From contig JALGVQ010000055.1 in the NCBI GenBank assembly GCA_025774615.1, forward strand, positions 1 to 30,621: 30,621 bases of DNA, given 5' to 3'. Shown here piece by piece: positions 6,513-14,522 of the stretch (its first letter is position 1; each line of letters begins with the position of its first letter). This DNA is from a bacterium (lineage in GTDB: Bacteria; Blakebacterota; Blakebacteria; Blakebacterales; Blakebacteraceae). Made by a program: the position numbers and the translations under genes. Below the pieces are notes generated by a model. The model did not search any database. It saw only the letters and a program-made list of their open reading frames with translations, and was not told the origin of the DNA.

Positions 6513-7815
6513 CTGCCCCGATCAGACCGGCGGACACCGAGACGATCAGTGCCTGTCGTCCCACCATACCCCCGCCACGCCAGCGGATAAGGACCGAGAG
6601 ACCGATCCCGAGAGCCATGAGGATCGCAAGCGGCAGCGTTGTTCGGCCATAGTACGAGATATCTATCGCCGCGCCCTCACCTCCGGAGATCTTGCTGATG
6701 ATCGGAGCCGAGGTGCCGAGCCCGATCAATACCGTTATCCCGATGATGACGAGAGTCCCGATCGTGAGCTGCATCTCCCGGCTGAAGAACTGCTCATCGA
6801 GTTTCTCACCCTTGAGTGCCTCTCCAGCTCCCGTGATCCGGTAGAACCCGTAACCGATAACCGCGACCATCCACACAAAGAGCCAGGTACCCACCTTGCT
6901 GGCTCCAAACGTGTGCACGCTGGCGCCTTCGAGGACCCCGCTGCGAGTAAGGAAGGTGGAGTATATGACGAGCGCGAATGTCAGTATCGCGAGGACGACA
7001 TTGGTCCTGGCGAGTTTCTTCCGTGAGCGCTGAAGGAGCATACCATGGAAGAGTGCCATCCCGAGCAGCCACGGGAGGAGACTGGCGTTCTCGACAGGGT
7101 CCCAGCCCCACCAGCCACCCCAGCCAAGCACTTTATATGCCCAGAATCCGCCCATGATGACGCCGGTACCCAGGGTTACCCACCCGAGTAGTGACCAGGG
7201 AAGAGCGCTGTCGATCCATTCTTCATTCCGCTTGCGACCGAGTCCGGCCATGGCAAAAGCAAAGGGGATCGAAAGTGCAGCGTAGCCGAGGAAGGTGACC
7301 GGTGGATGAATAGCCATCCACGGGTCGCGCAGCAGAGGATTCAACCCGGCGCCTTCAGCTGGAATCTGCGGGAGGAGGGAAAAAAGACCACTGATAAGGG
7401 TCATGACCACGAGGGCCGCTGCCGAAGGCAGGTAGACCTTCATCACCGGCACTTCCCACTCACCTGAGTATCTGGCGAGCGCCCACGCGAGCAGAGCCGC
7501 CAGGATCGCCCAGATGAGGAAGCTCCCCTCCTGCCCCGCCCAGAACGCGGACAGGACATACAGCGCCGGCAGATCATTGCTCACATGAGCGTAGACATAT
7601 TCAACCTGATAGGCATGGGCGAACAGCAGCCACAGGAGAGAAAATCCCGCGACCGAGAGTGAGATCACCGCGTAGAACAAATATTTTCTGGCCTTCGGGA
7701 GGCCTGGATCGGAATCCTTCAGATCGATCCCGCGGTAGGCGATCCACGACATGATGTACGTTATCAATGCGGCGATGAGCGCCGCCGAACCAAGGGTGGG
7801 CAGTACGGCAGTCAT
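6130..7815 (-). CDS. ccmF: Cytochrome c heme lyase subunit CcmF, N-terminal part (frame broken near 6498)
   Basis: CcmF is the membrane core of the heme ligase that attaches heme to CXXCH motifs. The multi-pass protein shows the WWD domain at residues 231-243 (WGGWWGWDPVENA), plus His170 (MAIHPPV), His257 and His301 (GASVHTFG). The start at 7815 has AGGAG seven bases upstream. Homology is continuous to about residue 439; after the sequence SVSAGLIGAVAASM the frame reads a non-CcmF tail ending at 6130, while the true continuation is in the next frame. The switch lies in a CACACA stretch at 6495-6500, where one extra base (or two missing ones) explains it. The gene lies 73 bases after the outer-membrane barrel gene, consistent with co-transcription with the cytochromes it matures. 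Confidence 0.9.
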   Translation of the reverse strand: MTAVLPTLGSAALIAALITYIMSWIAYRGIDLKDSDPGLPKARKYLFYAVISLSVAGFSLLWLLFAHAYQVEYVYAHVSNDLPALYVLSAFWAGQEGSFLIWAILAALLAWALARYSGEWEVPVMKVYLPSAAALVVMTLISGLFSLLPQIPAEGAGLNPLLRDPWMAIHPPVTFLGYAALSIPFAFAMAGLGRKRNEEWIDSALPWSLLGWVTLGTGVIMGGFWAYKVLGWGGWWGWDPVENASLLPWLLGMALFHGMLLQRSRKKLARTNVVLAILTFALVIYSTFLTRSGVLEGASVHTFGASKVGTWLFVWMVAVIGYGFYRITGAGEALKGEKLDEQFFSREMQLTIGTLVIIGITVLIGLGTSAPIISKISGGEGAAIDISYYGRTTLPLAILMALGIGLSVLIRWRGGGMVGRQALIVSVSAGLIGAVAASMCAGAGREPLHLPAYTLKRWLENDRGPSGSYRCRHNADCRRGCHNGAEADSRPDLSDSDRGARVRTDLHRLERGAWWQAVDFRDPHPAGICRLESSEAETVSAVWIWTDDGTRRTPYRPGAPW

Positions 7816-7888
7816 TCAGACAACTCCTGCTGTTTCTGGTAACGGGTGATGCTACCGGATGTGAGTATTGCGCTCTGTCTCTACGTTG

Positions 7889-9757
7889 TTAAAAACCTCT
7901 GCTGAATCCAAAGGTGATCAGCGAAGCGTCGAAATCATCGAGATCATCGACTACCTGGTCGAGTGAGAACGACCGGTAATCCACGTGCAGGGTAAGCACG
8001 TTCAGGTCAATGGCGACACCCAGACGCATCATCGAACGCGTGAGCGGCCACTGGCCATTGGCCCTGAACCAGTATCCGTCAGCTACGACATCGATGCCGT
8101 CTTTCAGGTGCCAGGCCAGACCACCGGCCGTCGCGAAGGTGACGTCACGGTAGTTGAAGATGGTGGGTGAGGGTGGCGCGAACCGTGCGATCGGTACCGT
8201 CATCTCGAGTCGCCCGCGCGTCCAGGTCATATGACCGCTCAGGTTATCAAGGAGTGGGAACCGGGAGGCTCTGAGCCCGACTGAGAAGTTGCGGTAATCG
8301 CTCGTCCGCGTGTTGAAGTAGTAATCGGGATCGGTGCTGTCATGGCTGTAGTAGCGCATCGACGAGCCATATTTATAGGCGATCGTTGTGGTCAGCCATT
8401 TGTGCGGCATGAAGTTGAGAACCGCGGAAGTGCTGTTCCGGTCAGTGGGTGATATCCGGGAATAGGGATTCTCGATATCCGCGACACGGTGGCTGAAACG
8501 GAACCTGAACCGATCGTGACGAGCCCAGGTGAATCCACCGACCCAGTCGGCGGTCACCGTCTCAGAAGTCTCCGCCCCGCCCTCTTCGAGGGTCCGGGAT
8601 ATGTTCGCCCCGCCGATATCGATCGAGACACCCCTGAGCGGGGTCCAGATCATCCGCCCCATGAGACGGAGCGAGGTGACGGCTATTTCGACAGATGTTA
8701 CACCGGGAATCAGAATACCTTGAGGATCCCAGTAGCCTTCCACACCGTATGCCGTCCTGCGGATCGAGACGTCGGTCGAGAGACCCTTGAGAAGAGAAAG
8801 ACTGAATCCACCATCGAGAATGGAATAACTGCGATCAAGTGCCCCTCTCGCCGATGATTCGGAATCGAGCGGCGCTCCGCTGTAATCGATCCCCTCCGCA
8901 ACTTCCAGGAGTGACTTCTCGATCGTACCTGAAGAACTGCTGTACCCGAACCGGAGCATCGCCGGCCCCACGGGGGCGACGACGTTCACCTTCATCACCG
9001 GCAGATCCCCGACATCGTGCAGGATGTGGGAGTAGTCGTACAGTTCACTCGACCGCCCATCCAGTCCTTCACTGGTATCAGCGACGACTGCTCCATACCG
9101 GTTATCGAGATGGTAGAGAGAATAGGAGAGATCGACGGTGGCCATACTGAGCGGCAGGCTCGTAGATATCTGCAAGGAACTGGAAGTCTCATCCACCGGT
9201 GTCTGGGCCAGGTGCTTCTCACGTTCGATGTTCCAGACCAGGAGATTCGTTCCCTCCCTGCGGAGCCGGTCGTAACGGATATGGATATCAGGCAGCTTTC
9301 CGGTAGAGATGGTGAGGTCGGCAAACCTTCCTCTGCGGGTATAGGCATACGGCGAGCCGCCGATACCGAAATCATCCACATACGAGCCGGTGGTGTGGAA
9401 ATAGCGGGAGTTGTATCCCCCGTACCTCAGATGGTAGAGACCACTCTTCGAAAGCCAGCCATTCAGGGTCGATAAGGGAGACTCTCCCCATCCTGCTGCG
9501 TTCAGCCCGAACTGCTGTCCGGCGGCGTCACCGGAGAGCGAGAGGCCGGCCAGCTGGAGACCGCTCTGGTAATCATATTCCTCATCGTACTTCATCCCGG
9601 CGTTCGATCCGCCCGCTAGCGAGAGGGAACGCGCGCTCAGGTGAAGCCAGCCGGAAACCACTCCACTCTGCTGGGCGTGGACGGTCACGGCCGGGAGAGA
9701 AGAGAGCAGAGAGGTGAGTGTGAATGCTGTTACCGCGATCCGCGAAATGGTGCGCAT
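7889..9757 (-). CDS. MtrB/PioB-like outer-membrane beta-barrel of a porin-cytochrome conduit
   Basis: The 622-residue product has a signal peptide (MRTISRIAVTAF... ending VHAQQ) and alternating amphipathic strands throughout, rich in Tyr, Arg, Ser and Gly, ending in Phe (FGFSRGF), the usual signal for outer-membrane barrel insertion. Its N-terminal part (SLSLAGGSNAGMKYDEEYDYQSG region) and its place directly after a decaheme cytochrome gene match the MtrB/PioB/DmsF family, which sheathes an MtrA-type cytochrome to carry electrons across the outer membrane. MtrB is about 700 residues. I prefer the ATG at 9757, with GGTGAG seven bases upstream, over an in-frame GTG at 9769. I do not see the CXXC pair found near the Shewanella MtrB N-terminus. 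It starts 18 bases after the cytochrome stop. Confidence 0.85.
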   Translation of the reverse strand: MRTISRIAVTAFTLTSLLSSLPAVTVHAQQSGVVSGWLHLSARSLSLAGGSNAGMKYDEEYDYQSGLQLAGLSLSGDAAGQQFGLNAAGWGESPLSTLNGWLSKSGLYHLRYGGYNSRYFHTTGSYVDDFGIGGSPYAYTRRGRFADLTISTGKLPDIHIRYDRLRREGTNLLVWNIEREKHLAQTPVDETSSSLQISTSLPLSMATVDLSYSLYHLDNRYGAVVADTSEGLDGRSSELYDYSHILHDVGDLPVMKVNVVAPVGPAMLRFGYSSSSGTIEKSLLEVAEGIDYSGAPLDSESSARGALDRSYSILDGGFSLSLLKGLSTDVSIRRTAYGVEGYWDPQGILIPGVTSVEIAVTSLRLMGRMIWTPLRGVSIDIGGANISRTLEEGGAETSETVTADWVGGFTWARHDRFRFRFSHRVADIENPYSRISPTDRNSTSAVLNFMPHKWLTTTIAYKYGSSMRYYSHDSTDPDYYFNTRTSDYRNFSVGLRASRFPLLDNLSGHMTWTRGRLEMTVPIARFAPPSPTIFNYRDVTFATAGGLAWHLKDGIDVVADGYWFRANGQWPLTRSMMRLGVAIDLNVLTLHVDYRSFSLDQVVDDLDDFDASLITFGFSRGF

Positions 9758-9775
9758 GACTTTTCTCACCCCCCT

Positions 9776-10729
9776 CTATCGCCTGAAGAACAGTCGATGA
9801 CTGTCGCTGCCGTGAATCGCGGTATGACAGGTCGTACAGTCCTGGTACCGCACATCGGCAAAGTTGTGGGTCGTGGGCGCCTCGATATGACAGGTGATGC
9901 ACAGCTCACTCGTCCGGTTCGTCTTCAACATGAAACGGTTAGCCGATCCATGCGGAGTGTGGCAGGTGACACAACCCTCCACCGTGCTCGCCTGATGCTC
10001 ATATACGAACGGTCCCCTCTTGTCGATGTGGCAGGAGGCGCACAGTTCACCATTGATCATCGGCCTGTTGAGCATGCCCCGTTCGGGAGATCCATGAGGA
10101 TTGTGGCAGTCTTCGCAGCGGATGATCCCGTTCTCCAGCCTGTGTCCATCAGCGGCCGCGAAATCGGCCATACTGCCCGGGTGACACGAGTAGCAGAGAG
10201 CGGGCGTCGGTGAGGTCTTGAGATATTCGTCGACTTTCGGCGAGTGCATGGAATGGCAATCGGTGCACGAGATTCCACCCGCCATATGGGTCGATGTCCC
10301 ATAGCCGGCATGGCGCATCGAACCTGCATGACAGGTCAGGCAGGTCGATGACACATCAACCGGTTCTTTCTCGGTGAAGTTCACCATCATCTCTGGATCA
10401 CCACTGGCGTTGACATGTTCAGCGCCGGGACCATGACATGCCTCACAGGTCAGATCCCCACTCGGATGTTCCGTACCGGCGCCTGCACCAGCGTGCGGAT
10501 TATCCGGCAGTGCAGCGATGTGGTCGACGTGACACATGCCGCACATCTCAGCGCCCATGTACTGATCCTCTGATCCCGGAGCCGGCTTCCAGGCAAGCAC
10601 TCCCTGCTGGGTGGCGCCGAGCAGCTCGGGTACGCCGGTCAGGGCGACACCGGTCAGGACCATCAAACCGAGGATGGCAGGGAAGACCGGCAAGCCTGTT
10701 CGTCCATTTCGACGGAACAGCATGCTCAT
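9776..10729 (-). CDS. Decaheme c-type cytochrome, MtrA/DmsE-like
   Basis: The 317-residue exported protein has an N-terminal hydrophobic signal segment (about residues 13-39) and ten CXXCH motifs: CGMCH, CEACH, CLTCH, CTDCH, CYSCH, CEDCH, CASCH, CVTCH, CITCH, CTTCH. Length and heme number match MtrA, PioA and DmsE, which pass electrons through an MtrB-type barrel. Repeated CXXCH-xPHG units (DCHNPHGS, TCHTPHGS) are typical of that family. Its ATG overlaps the stop of the upstream nonaheme gene (ATGA); a second ATG at 10723 has better spacing from GGAGG and could be the true start. The barrel gene follows immediately, so the two very probably form the conduit. Confidence 0.92.
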   Translation of the reverse strand: MSMLFRRNGRTGLPVFPAILGLMVLTGVALTGVPELLGATQQGVLAWKPAPGSEDQYMGAEMCGMCHVDHIAALPDNPHAGAGAGTEHPSGDLTCEACHGPGAEHVNASGDPEMMVNFTEKEPVDVSSTCLTCHAGSMRHAGYGTSTHMAGGISCTDCHSMHSPKVDEYLKTSPTPALCYSCHPGSMADFAAADGHRLENGIIRCEDCHNPHGSPERGMLNRPMINGELCASCHIDKRGPFVYEHQASTVEGCVTCHTPHGSANRFMLKTNRTSELCITCHIEAPTTHNFADVRYQDCTTCHTAIHGSDSHRLFFRR

Positions 10730-12003
10730 CTACCTCCCCCTGAACCGGAAGGCACCGGGGTGAAATCCGCAAGCGCATCCTCAAGAAGCTTTCGGCTGTA
10801 ATCGGTGTTATGGACTCCCAGGCTGCCCTCGGAGATCATCGCTTCGAGCACGAACTTCGCGTTCAGATAACTTGTTGTTGTCTCCTGTGCGGTGCCCGCC
10901 GCGTCTATCTCGGCCTGCAGTTGTGTGATCAGACCCTGGATTTCGGTCTGCACCCCATTGATATCAAAATCAGTTGCGCCCTCATGGCACTGCTGACATG
11001 CCTCGATCCGGGGTTCAAAGGTATGACCTGTTTTCGCCGGTACCGCTTCGCTGACGTATGGACTGCTGAAAACGTGGCATGCGACACATGCTTCTGTAGC
11101 AAGGGCTGTCGTGTGGGTGGAGTTCTCATACTCCTCACCAGAGTAGCCGAACCCCAGTGTACCGTTGAACACCTCCCAGGTGGCGTGATGGACCGTCTCA
11201 CCGGGCAGAGCGCCCTCGGCATTGTGACACTTCGCGCAGATCACGTTCTGCCCGAGGGGTAACCGCAACTGTCCCGGATTATCATTGCTGTGTGCCGTAT
11301 GACAGGCCTGACAGGTGATCGGCTGCGGATCGCTCGCGATGTAGCCGCTCTCTCCCGTAGTGACCCAGCGCTCGAATGACTGGGCAATATGGCACTCGGC
11401 ACAGCTGGGATTGGTGGCGACTAATCCCCCGGCGCTCGCGTCGGCTCCCGCGTGAGCCGATAATTCCCATTCCTCCATATAGGGATGGTGGGTCCCCTCA
11501 TGGCACTTGCCGCACAGCTCGGCGTCCCACAATTCCGAATCGACCGGCTGGAGAACATCGGTCGGCGAATCGACATATGCGTTGTTGTGCTGGCTGCCCG
11601 GACCATGACATACCTCACACTGCACATCCCGGTACATCAGAGTATCACTGGAAGCAGCCGCCCAGGCGTCATCGGCCCCAAGAAGGGAGTCACTGGTATC
11701 CCACCCGGTCGTATGACACGGATAGCAGTAAGAGGCAGCGTGTTCGCTCTCCTGGATGGTGGTGAGCGCGTCGGCGTGAGCCGTGAGACGCCAGCCGAAA
11801 GTGGTTTCCTGATGACACTGCACGCAGGAAGGATTCCGATTCACCGCATCGGAATAACCGATGTACTGCAGAGGAACGGCAGCGCCCTCTACGACGGGTC
11901 CCGTCGGCCCCTCATCCTGTTCGCACCCCGCCGCCAGCATCATGGCCGGTATCAACATGAGCAACGCCAGCACCTGCAGTCTGCGCGTCCAGTATCCGTT
12001 CAT
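10726..12003 (-). CDS. Nonaheme c-type cytochrome lipoprotein, candidate surface partner of the conduit
   Basis: The 425-residue product has a lipoprotein signal ending LAAGC (Cys27) and nine CXXCH motifs: CVQCH, CYPCH, CEVCH, CGKCH, CAECH, CQACH, CAKCH, CVACH, CQQCH. A heme-free helical tail of about 85 residues contains a DFDINGVQTEI segment and GVHNTDYSRKLLEDAL, closely resembling the tail of the Ig-domain cytochrome at 2294-3991. The GVHN-type helix recalls the C-terminal helices of the NrfA/octaheme reductase group, which is a weak resemblance. It lies directly upstream of, and overlaps, the MtrA-like gene, the place where outer-surface or terminal cytochromes are often encoded. The start at 12003 has AAGGAAC about seven bases upstream. 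Surface exposure is inferred. Confidence 0.9.
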   Translation of the reverse strand: MNGYWTRRLQVLALLMLIPAMMLAAGCEQDEGPTGPVVEGAAVPLQYIGYSDAVNRNPSCVQCHQETTFGWRLTAHADALTTIQESEHAASYCYPCHTTGWDTSDSLLGADDAWAAASSDTLMYRDVQCEVCHGPGSQHNNAYVDSPTDVLQPVDSELWDAELCGKCHEGTHHPYMEEWELSAHAGADASAGGLVATNPSCAECHIAQSFERWVTTGESGYIASDPQPITCQACHTAHSNDNPGQLRLPLGQNVICAKCHNAEGALPGETVHHATWEVFNGTLGFGYSGEEYENSTHTTALATEACVACHVFSSPYVSEAVPAKTGHTFEPRIEACQQCHEGATDFDINGVQTEIQGLITQLQAEIDAAGTAQETTTSYLNAKFVLEAMISEGSLGVHNTDYSRKLLEDALADFTPVPSGSGGGR

Positions 12004-12143
12004 CGTTGTTCCTTTCGGGCTCGTCCGGCCCCGAAGTTGTTCAATGTCAGGTTTACCAAAACCAAGGGGCCTCCACCGGAATTGTCGTTCCGTCAGTGAC
12101 CCCGGTTACACACTTGATCCTGAATGGCTCTCCTGGCTGATCG

Positions 12144-12716
12144 CTACCCTTTTGTCGGATCGGGGTGAGCGATCTTCGGGGCCATCTCTTCGAAGTCGAA
12201 TCCCGAGAATGTCGGACTCGTGTCGTTATGGCACTTCAGACAGGTCTCTTCATCTGGAGTCAACATCCCGTTGGCGACCGACTGGTCATGGTCTCTCATG
12301 ATGGGGAACTTGTTATAGTCGGCACCACCTCCGTGGCACGATTCGCAACCGACTCCATCTTCAGCCTTCCAGGTAGCGGCATGCTCACTACCCTGCCCTG
12401 ACGTGTGACAGGTCAGGCATTCTGCCGCTTCCTGCGGGTTCCCGAGTCCCTTGTCAGTGGCGATCTGCTTTGCCTGATCACTGCCCAGGGTCTCAAAGGC
12501 CTTGGCGTGCAGGCTGCCTTCCCACTTGCCGAACTGGTTACCCTTGGCTTCACTCCGGTGGCACATCTTGCAGCCGTCCACACCGACGTAGGCATGGTCC
12601 GCGGAGGCGGTCTCCGGGAATCCGGCACCTGTCAGAACCACGAGCGGAAAGATGAGCAGGGGCAGAATGAGCAGGCTCCAGCGCGGGATACGTTGGTTTC
12701 TGGTGTACTCGGTCAT
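12144..12716 (-). CDS. Tetraheme cytochrome c554-like periplasmic electron carrier
   Basis: The 190-residue product has an N-terminal hydrophobic segment (about residues 13-38, either a cleaved signal or a membrane anchor) and four CXXCH motifs: CKMCH, CLTCH, CESCH, CLKCH. The opening YVGVDGCKMCH, the SLHAKAF helix and the ECLTCHTSG block match the cytochrome c554 family, first known from Nitrosomonas as an electron acceptor and also common as a periplasmic shuttle in metal reducers. It is the first gene of the leftward cytochrome block, 140 bases before the nonaheme lipoprotein gene. The ribosome site is weak (GGAG about 11 bases upstream). A role between an inner-membrane quinol oxidase and the outer-membrane conduit is inferred. 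Confidence 0.9.
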   Translation of the reverse strand: MTEYTRNQRIPRWSLLILPLLIFPLVVLTGAGFPETASADHAYVGVDGCKMCHRSEAKGNQFGKWEGSLHAKAFETLGSDQAKQIATDKGLGNPQEAAECLTCHTSGQGSEHAATWKAEDGVGCESCHGGGADYNKFPIMRDHDQSVANGMLTPDEETCLKCHNDTSPTFSGFDFEEMAPKIAHPDPTKG

Positions 12717-13217
12717 ATCTGTTGATGCTCCAGGTTTTCTGCATCACCGGGAAGGTGTACCGTATTCCCGAAGAAGCTCGGTTCACATATGTATAATTTC
12801 AGGCTCAATCGCCTTAAATAATAATCACTCCGAACAACTTGTCACACTCCTTTTCTTTCGAAATCGTAGAAATCCGCACATACGTTTCATCCCGGTCTTT
12901 CCGGTCTCCTGTCAGCTCGGATATTCAATCGACAGTTATCTCAGCAGTTCATCAGCAATCCGTCAGCAGTCCGTTCCCGGGGCAGATGGTGCCGGAATCC
13001 GGTCCGGATCCGATATCTGAATGAGGGTACATGAATACTGGGGATAGAGGAGTTGGAGTGGGCAGATACAGGCAAATAGGTGTATATCAAACATTAATCG
13101 TGTTATATGCAACACTTCTCAATTGACCTGCCACCCCTCTCTTCAGCTAACTGCTGGTAGTGCACATAGTTACAAACAGCCCGGAAATTGGCACGGAGTT
13201 TGTTACGGATAGTGGCC
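12717..13217. other. Divergent gene-free region between cytochrome and copper-efflux operons
   Basis: No protein-coding sequence is convincing in this half-kilobase, which is more AT-rich than its flanks. It must hold the promoters of both the leftward cytochrome block and the rightward cus-like operon. Visible elements are three 11-bp-spaced direct repeats (12941-12973), a GGAATCCGGTCCGGATCC near-palindrome just after them, AT-rich stretches on both sides, and a TTGGCACG-N4-TTG sequence at 13188-13202 that resembles a sigma-54 promoter but lies almost on the start codon. Confidence 0.5.
12941..12973. promoter_or_regulatory. Three 11-bp-period direct repeats, possible response-regulator site
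   Basis: Three consecutive 11-base units start TCAGCA(G/A)T at 12941, 12952 and 12963. Spacing of one helical turn between direct repeats is the arrangement bound by OmpR/PhoB-type response regulators. The site is in a divergent region; which operon it serves cannot be told, and no regulator gene is in the window. Confidence 0.35.
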
Positions 13218-14522
13218 ATGAACTCATTCTTACGTGCAACAGCTGTAATCGTGGTAATCGGAGTGACCGGTGGGAATATCCATGCCCAGGGCAACCCATC
13301 ATCCCCTCCACTCACGATCACTGAATTCGTTTCGGAAGTGCTTGCCACCCACCCTGGAGTGTCCACCCGGGAGTCAGGCAGGGATGCCGGCCTGCATCGT
13401 GTTCCGCAAGCCGGTGCCCTGCCTGATCCTGTCATCGGACTCGGAGTGATGAACCTTCCCTGGGGAAGTTTCAGCTTCGATCAGATGGACATGACGATGA
13501 AGACCCTTTCGGTCACCCAGATGTTCCCGGCGCCGGGAGTGCGGGAGGCACGCACGACCCTGTCGGAACGAGCCGTGGATGTCGCGGAGCAGGAGATCGC
13601 TGTGACCCGGGAGACGCTCAGCCGCCGGGCCCGTCTGCTCTACCTCGACCTGTATGACATCGAACAGGCCCTGGAGATCGTATCGGAGAACCAGACCCTT
13701 CTGGAGACATTCATCCGCATCTCGGAGGCGCGCTACCGCACAGGAGGCGGGATCCAGCAGGACATACTCAAAGCGCGTCTCGAGCATTCGCGCCTCACGG
13801 AAAAAACGATCCACCTCGAGGCCGGATACGCAGGTGCCAGGAGCGCGATGAATATCCTCCGGGGCCGCCCAGCCGGGGAGGAGTTCGATCTGGTCGAGCT
13901 TTCAGGACCAGGGGCCCCGCTTCCAGGGGCCGAAGAGCTGCTCTTGACAGCACGAGCCAACAATCCCGTCCTGCTGAAGGCTTCAGCCATGGTCGAACAG
14001 AGTGAAGCGGCACGGGCTCTCGCCGAACGTGCCACCCGACCGGCCTTGAGCGCCGCGACATCGTATGCCCAGCGGGATGGAGGGCGCAGGAACCTGATAA
14101 GCGCCTCCGTGATGGTACAGGTTCCTCTCTGGATGGGACGGAAACAGGCGCGCGCTGTGGATGAGCGGGAAGCGCTGACCAGGGAGACCCGCTACCGGCA
14201 GCTGGAGATGGAACTCGGCATCCGCGACTCGATCCATCGGCTCCAGAGCCGATTCGAGGAATCGCGCCGTCTGATCAGACTGTATGCCGCCGAGATCATC
14301 CCGGAGTCTGAAGGAGTTCTGAGCAGTACCCTGGCAGGCTACCAGGTCGGCCAGGTCGATTTCCTCACACTACTGAGTGCGCAGGCTACCCTCTTCAACT
14401 ACCAGCTCGAGTCGATCCGTGTGATGACCGACTACCACAGACATCTGATCGAGATGGAAGCGGTGCTGGGAACCGCGATTCCGGAATCCGGGATCGACGA
14501 ACTGTCAGGGAACGGATCATGA
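13218..14522 (+). CDS. TolC-family outer-membrane efflux channel, CusC/CzcC-like
   Basis: The 434-residue product forms the outer-membrane exit duct of a tripartite metal pump. It begins with a signal peptide (MNSFLRATAVIVVIG..., cleavage after HAQ) and has two repeated long-helix regions rich in Ala, Arg and Glu, such as EIAVTRETLSRRARLLYLDL and the later ATRPALSAATSYAQRDGG block, typical of outer-membrane efflux proteins. Length is normal. I chose the ATG at 13218; a TTG at 13188 extends the frame but adds residues before the signal peptide. The ribosome site is weak. The stop overlaps the start of the adaptor gene (ATGA), so translation is coupled. It leads the rightward operon with adaptor and pump. 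Confidence 0.9.
   Translation: MNSFLRATAVIVVIGVTGGNIHAQGNPSSPPLTITEFVSEVLATHPGVSTRESGRDAGLHRVPQAGALPDPVIGLGVMNLPWGSFSFDQMDMTMKTLSVTQMFPAPGVREARTTLSERAVDVAEQEIAVTRETLSRRARLLYLDLYDIEQALEIVSENQTLLETFIRISEARYRTGGGIQQDILKARLEHSRLTEKTIHLEAGYAGARSAMNILRGRPAGEEFDLVELSGPGAPLPGAEELLLTARANNPVLLKASAMVEQSEAARALAERATRPALSAATSYAQRDGGRRNLISASVMVQVPLWMGRKQARAVDEREALTRETRYRQLEMELGIRDSIHRLQSRFEESRRLIRLYAAEIIPESEGVLSSTLAGYQVGQVDFLTLLSAQATLFNYQLESIRVMTDYHRHLIEMEAVLGTAIPESGIDELSGNGS

Noticed and set aside
12941-12973. CRISPR array
   Set aside because: The units are 11 bases with no spacers; nothing else in the window has CRISPR repeat-spacer structure.
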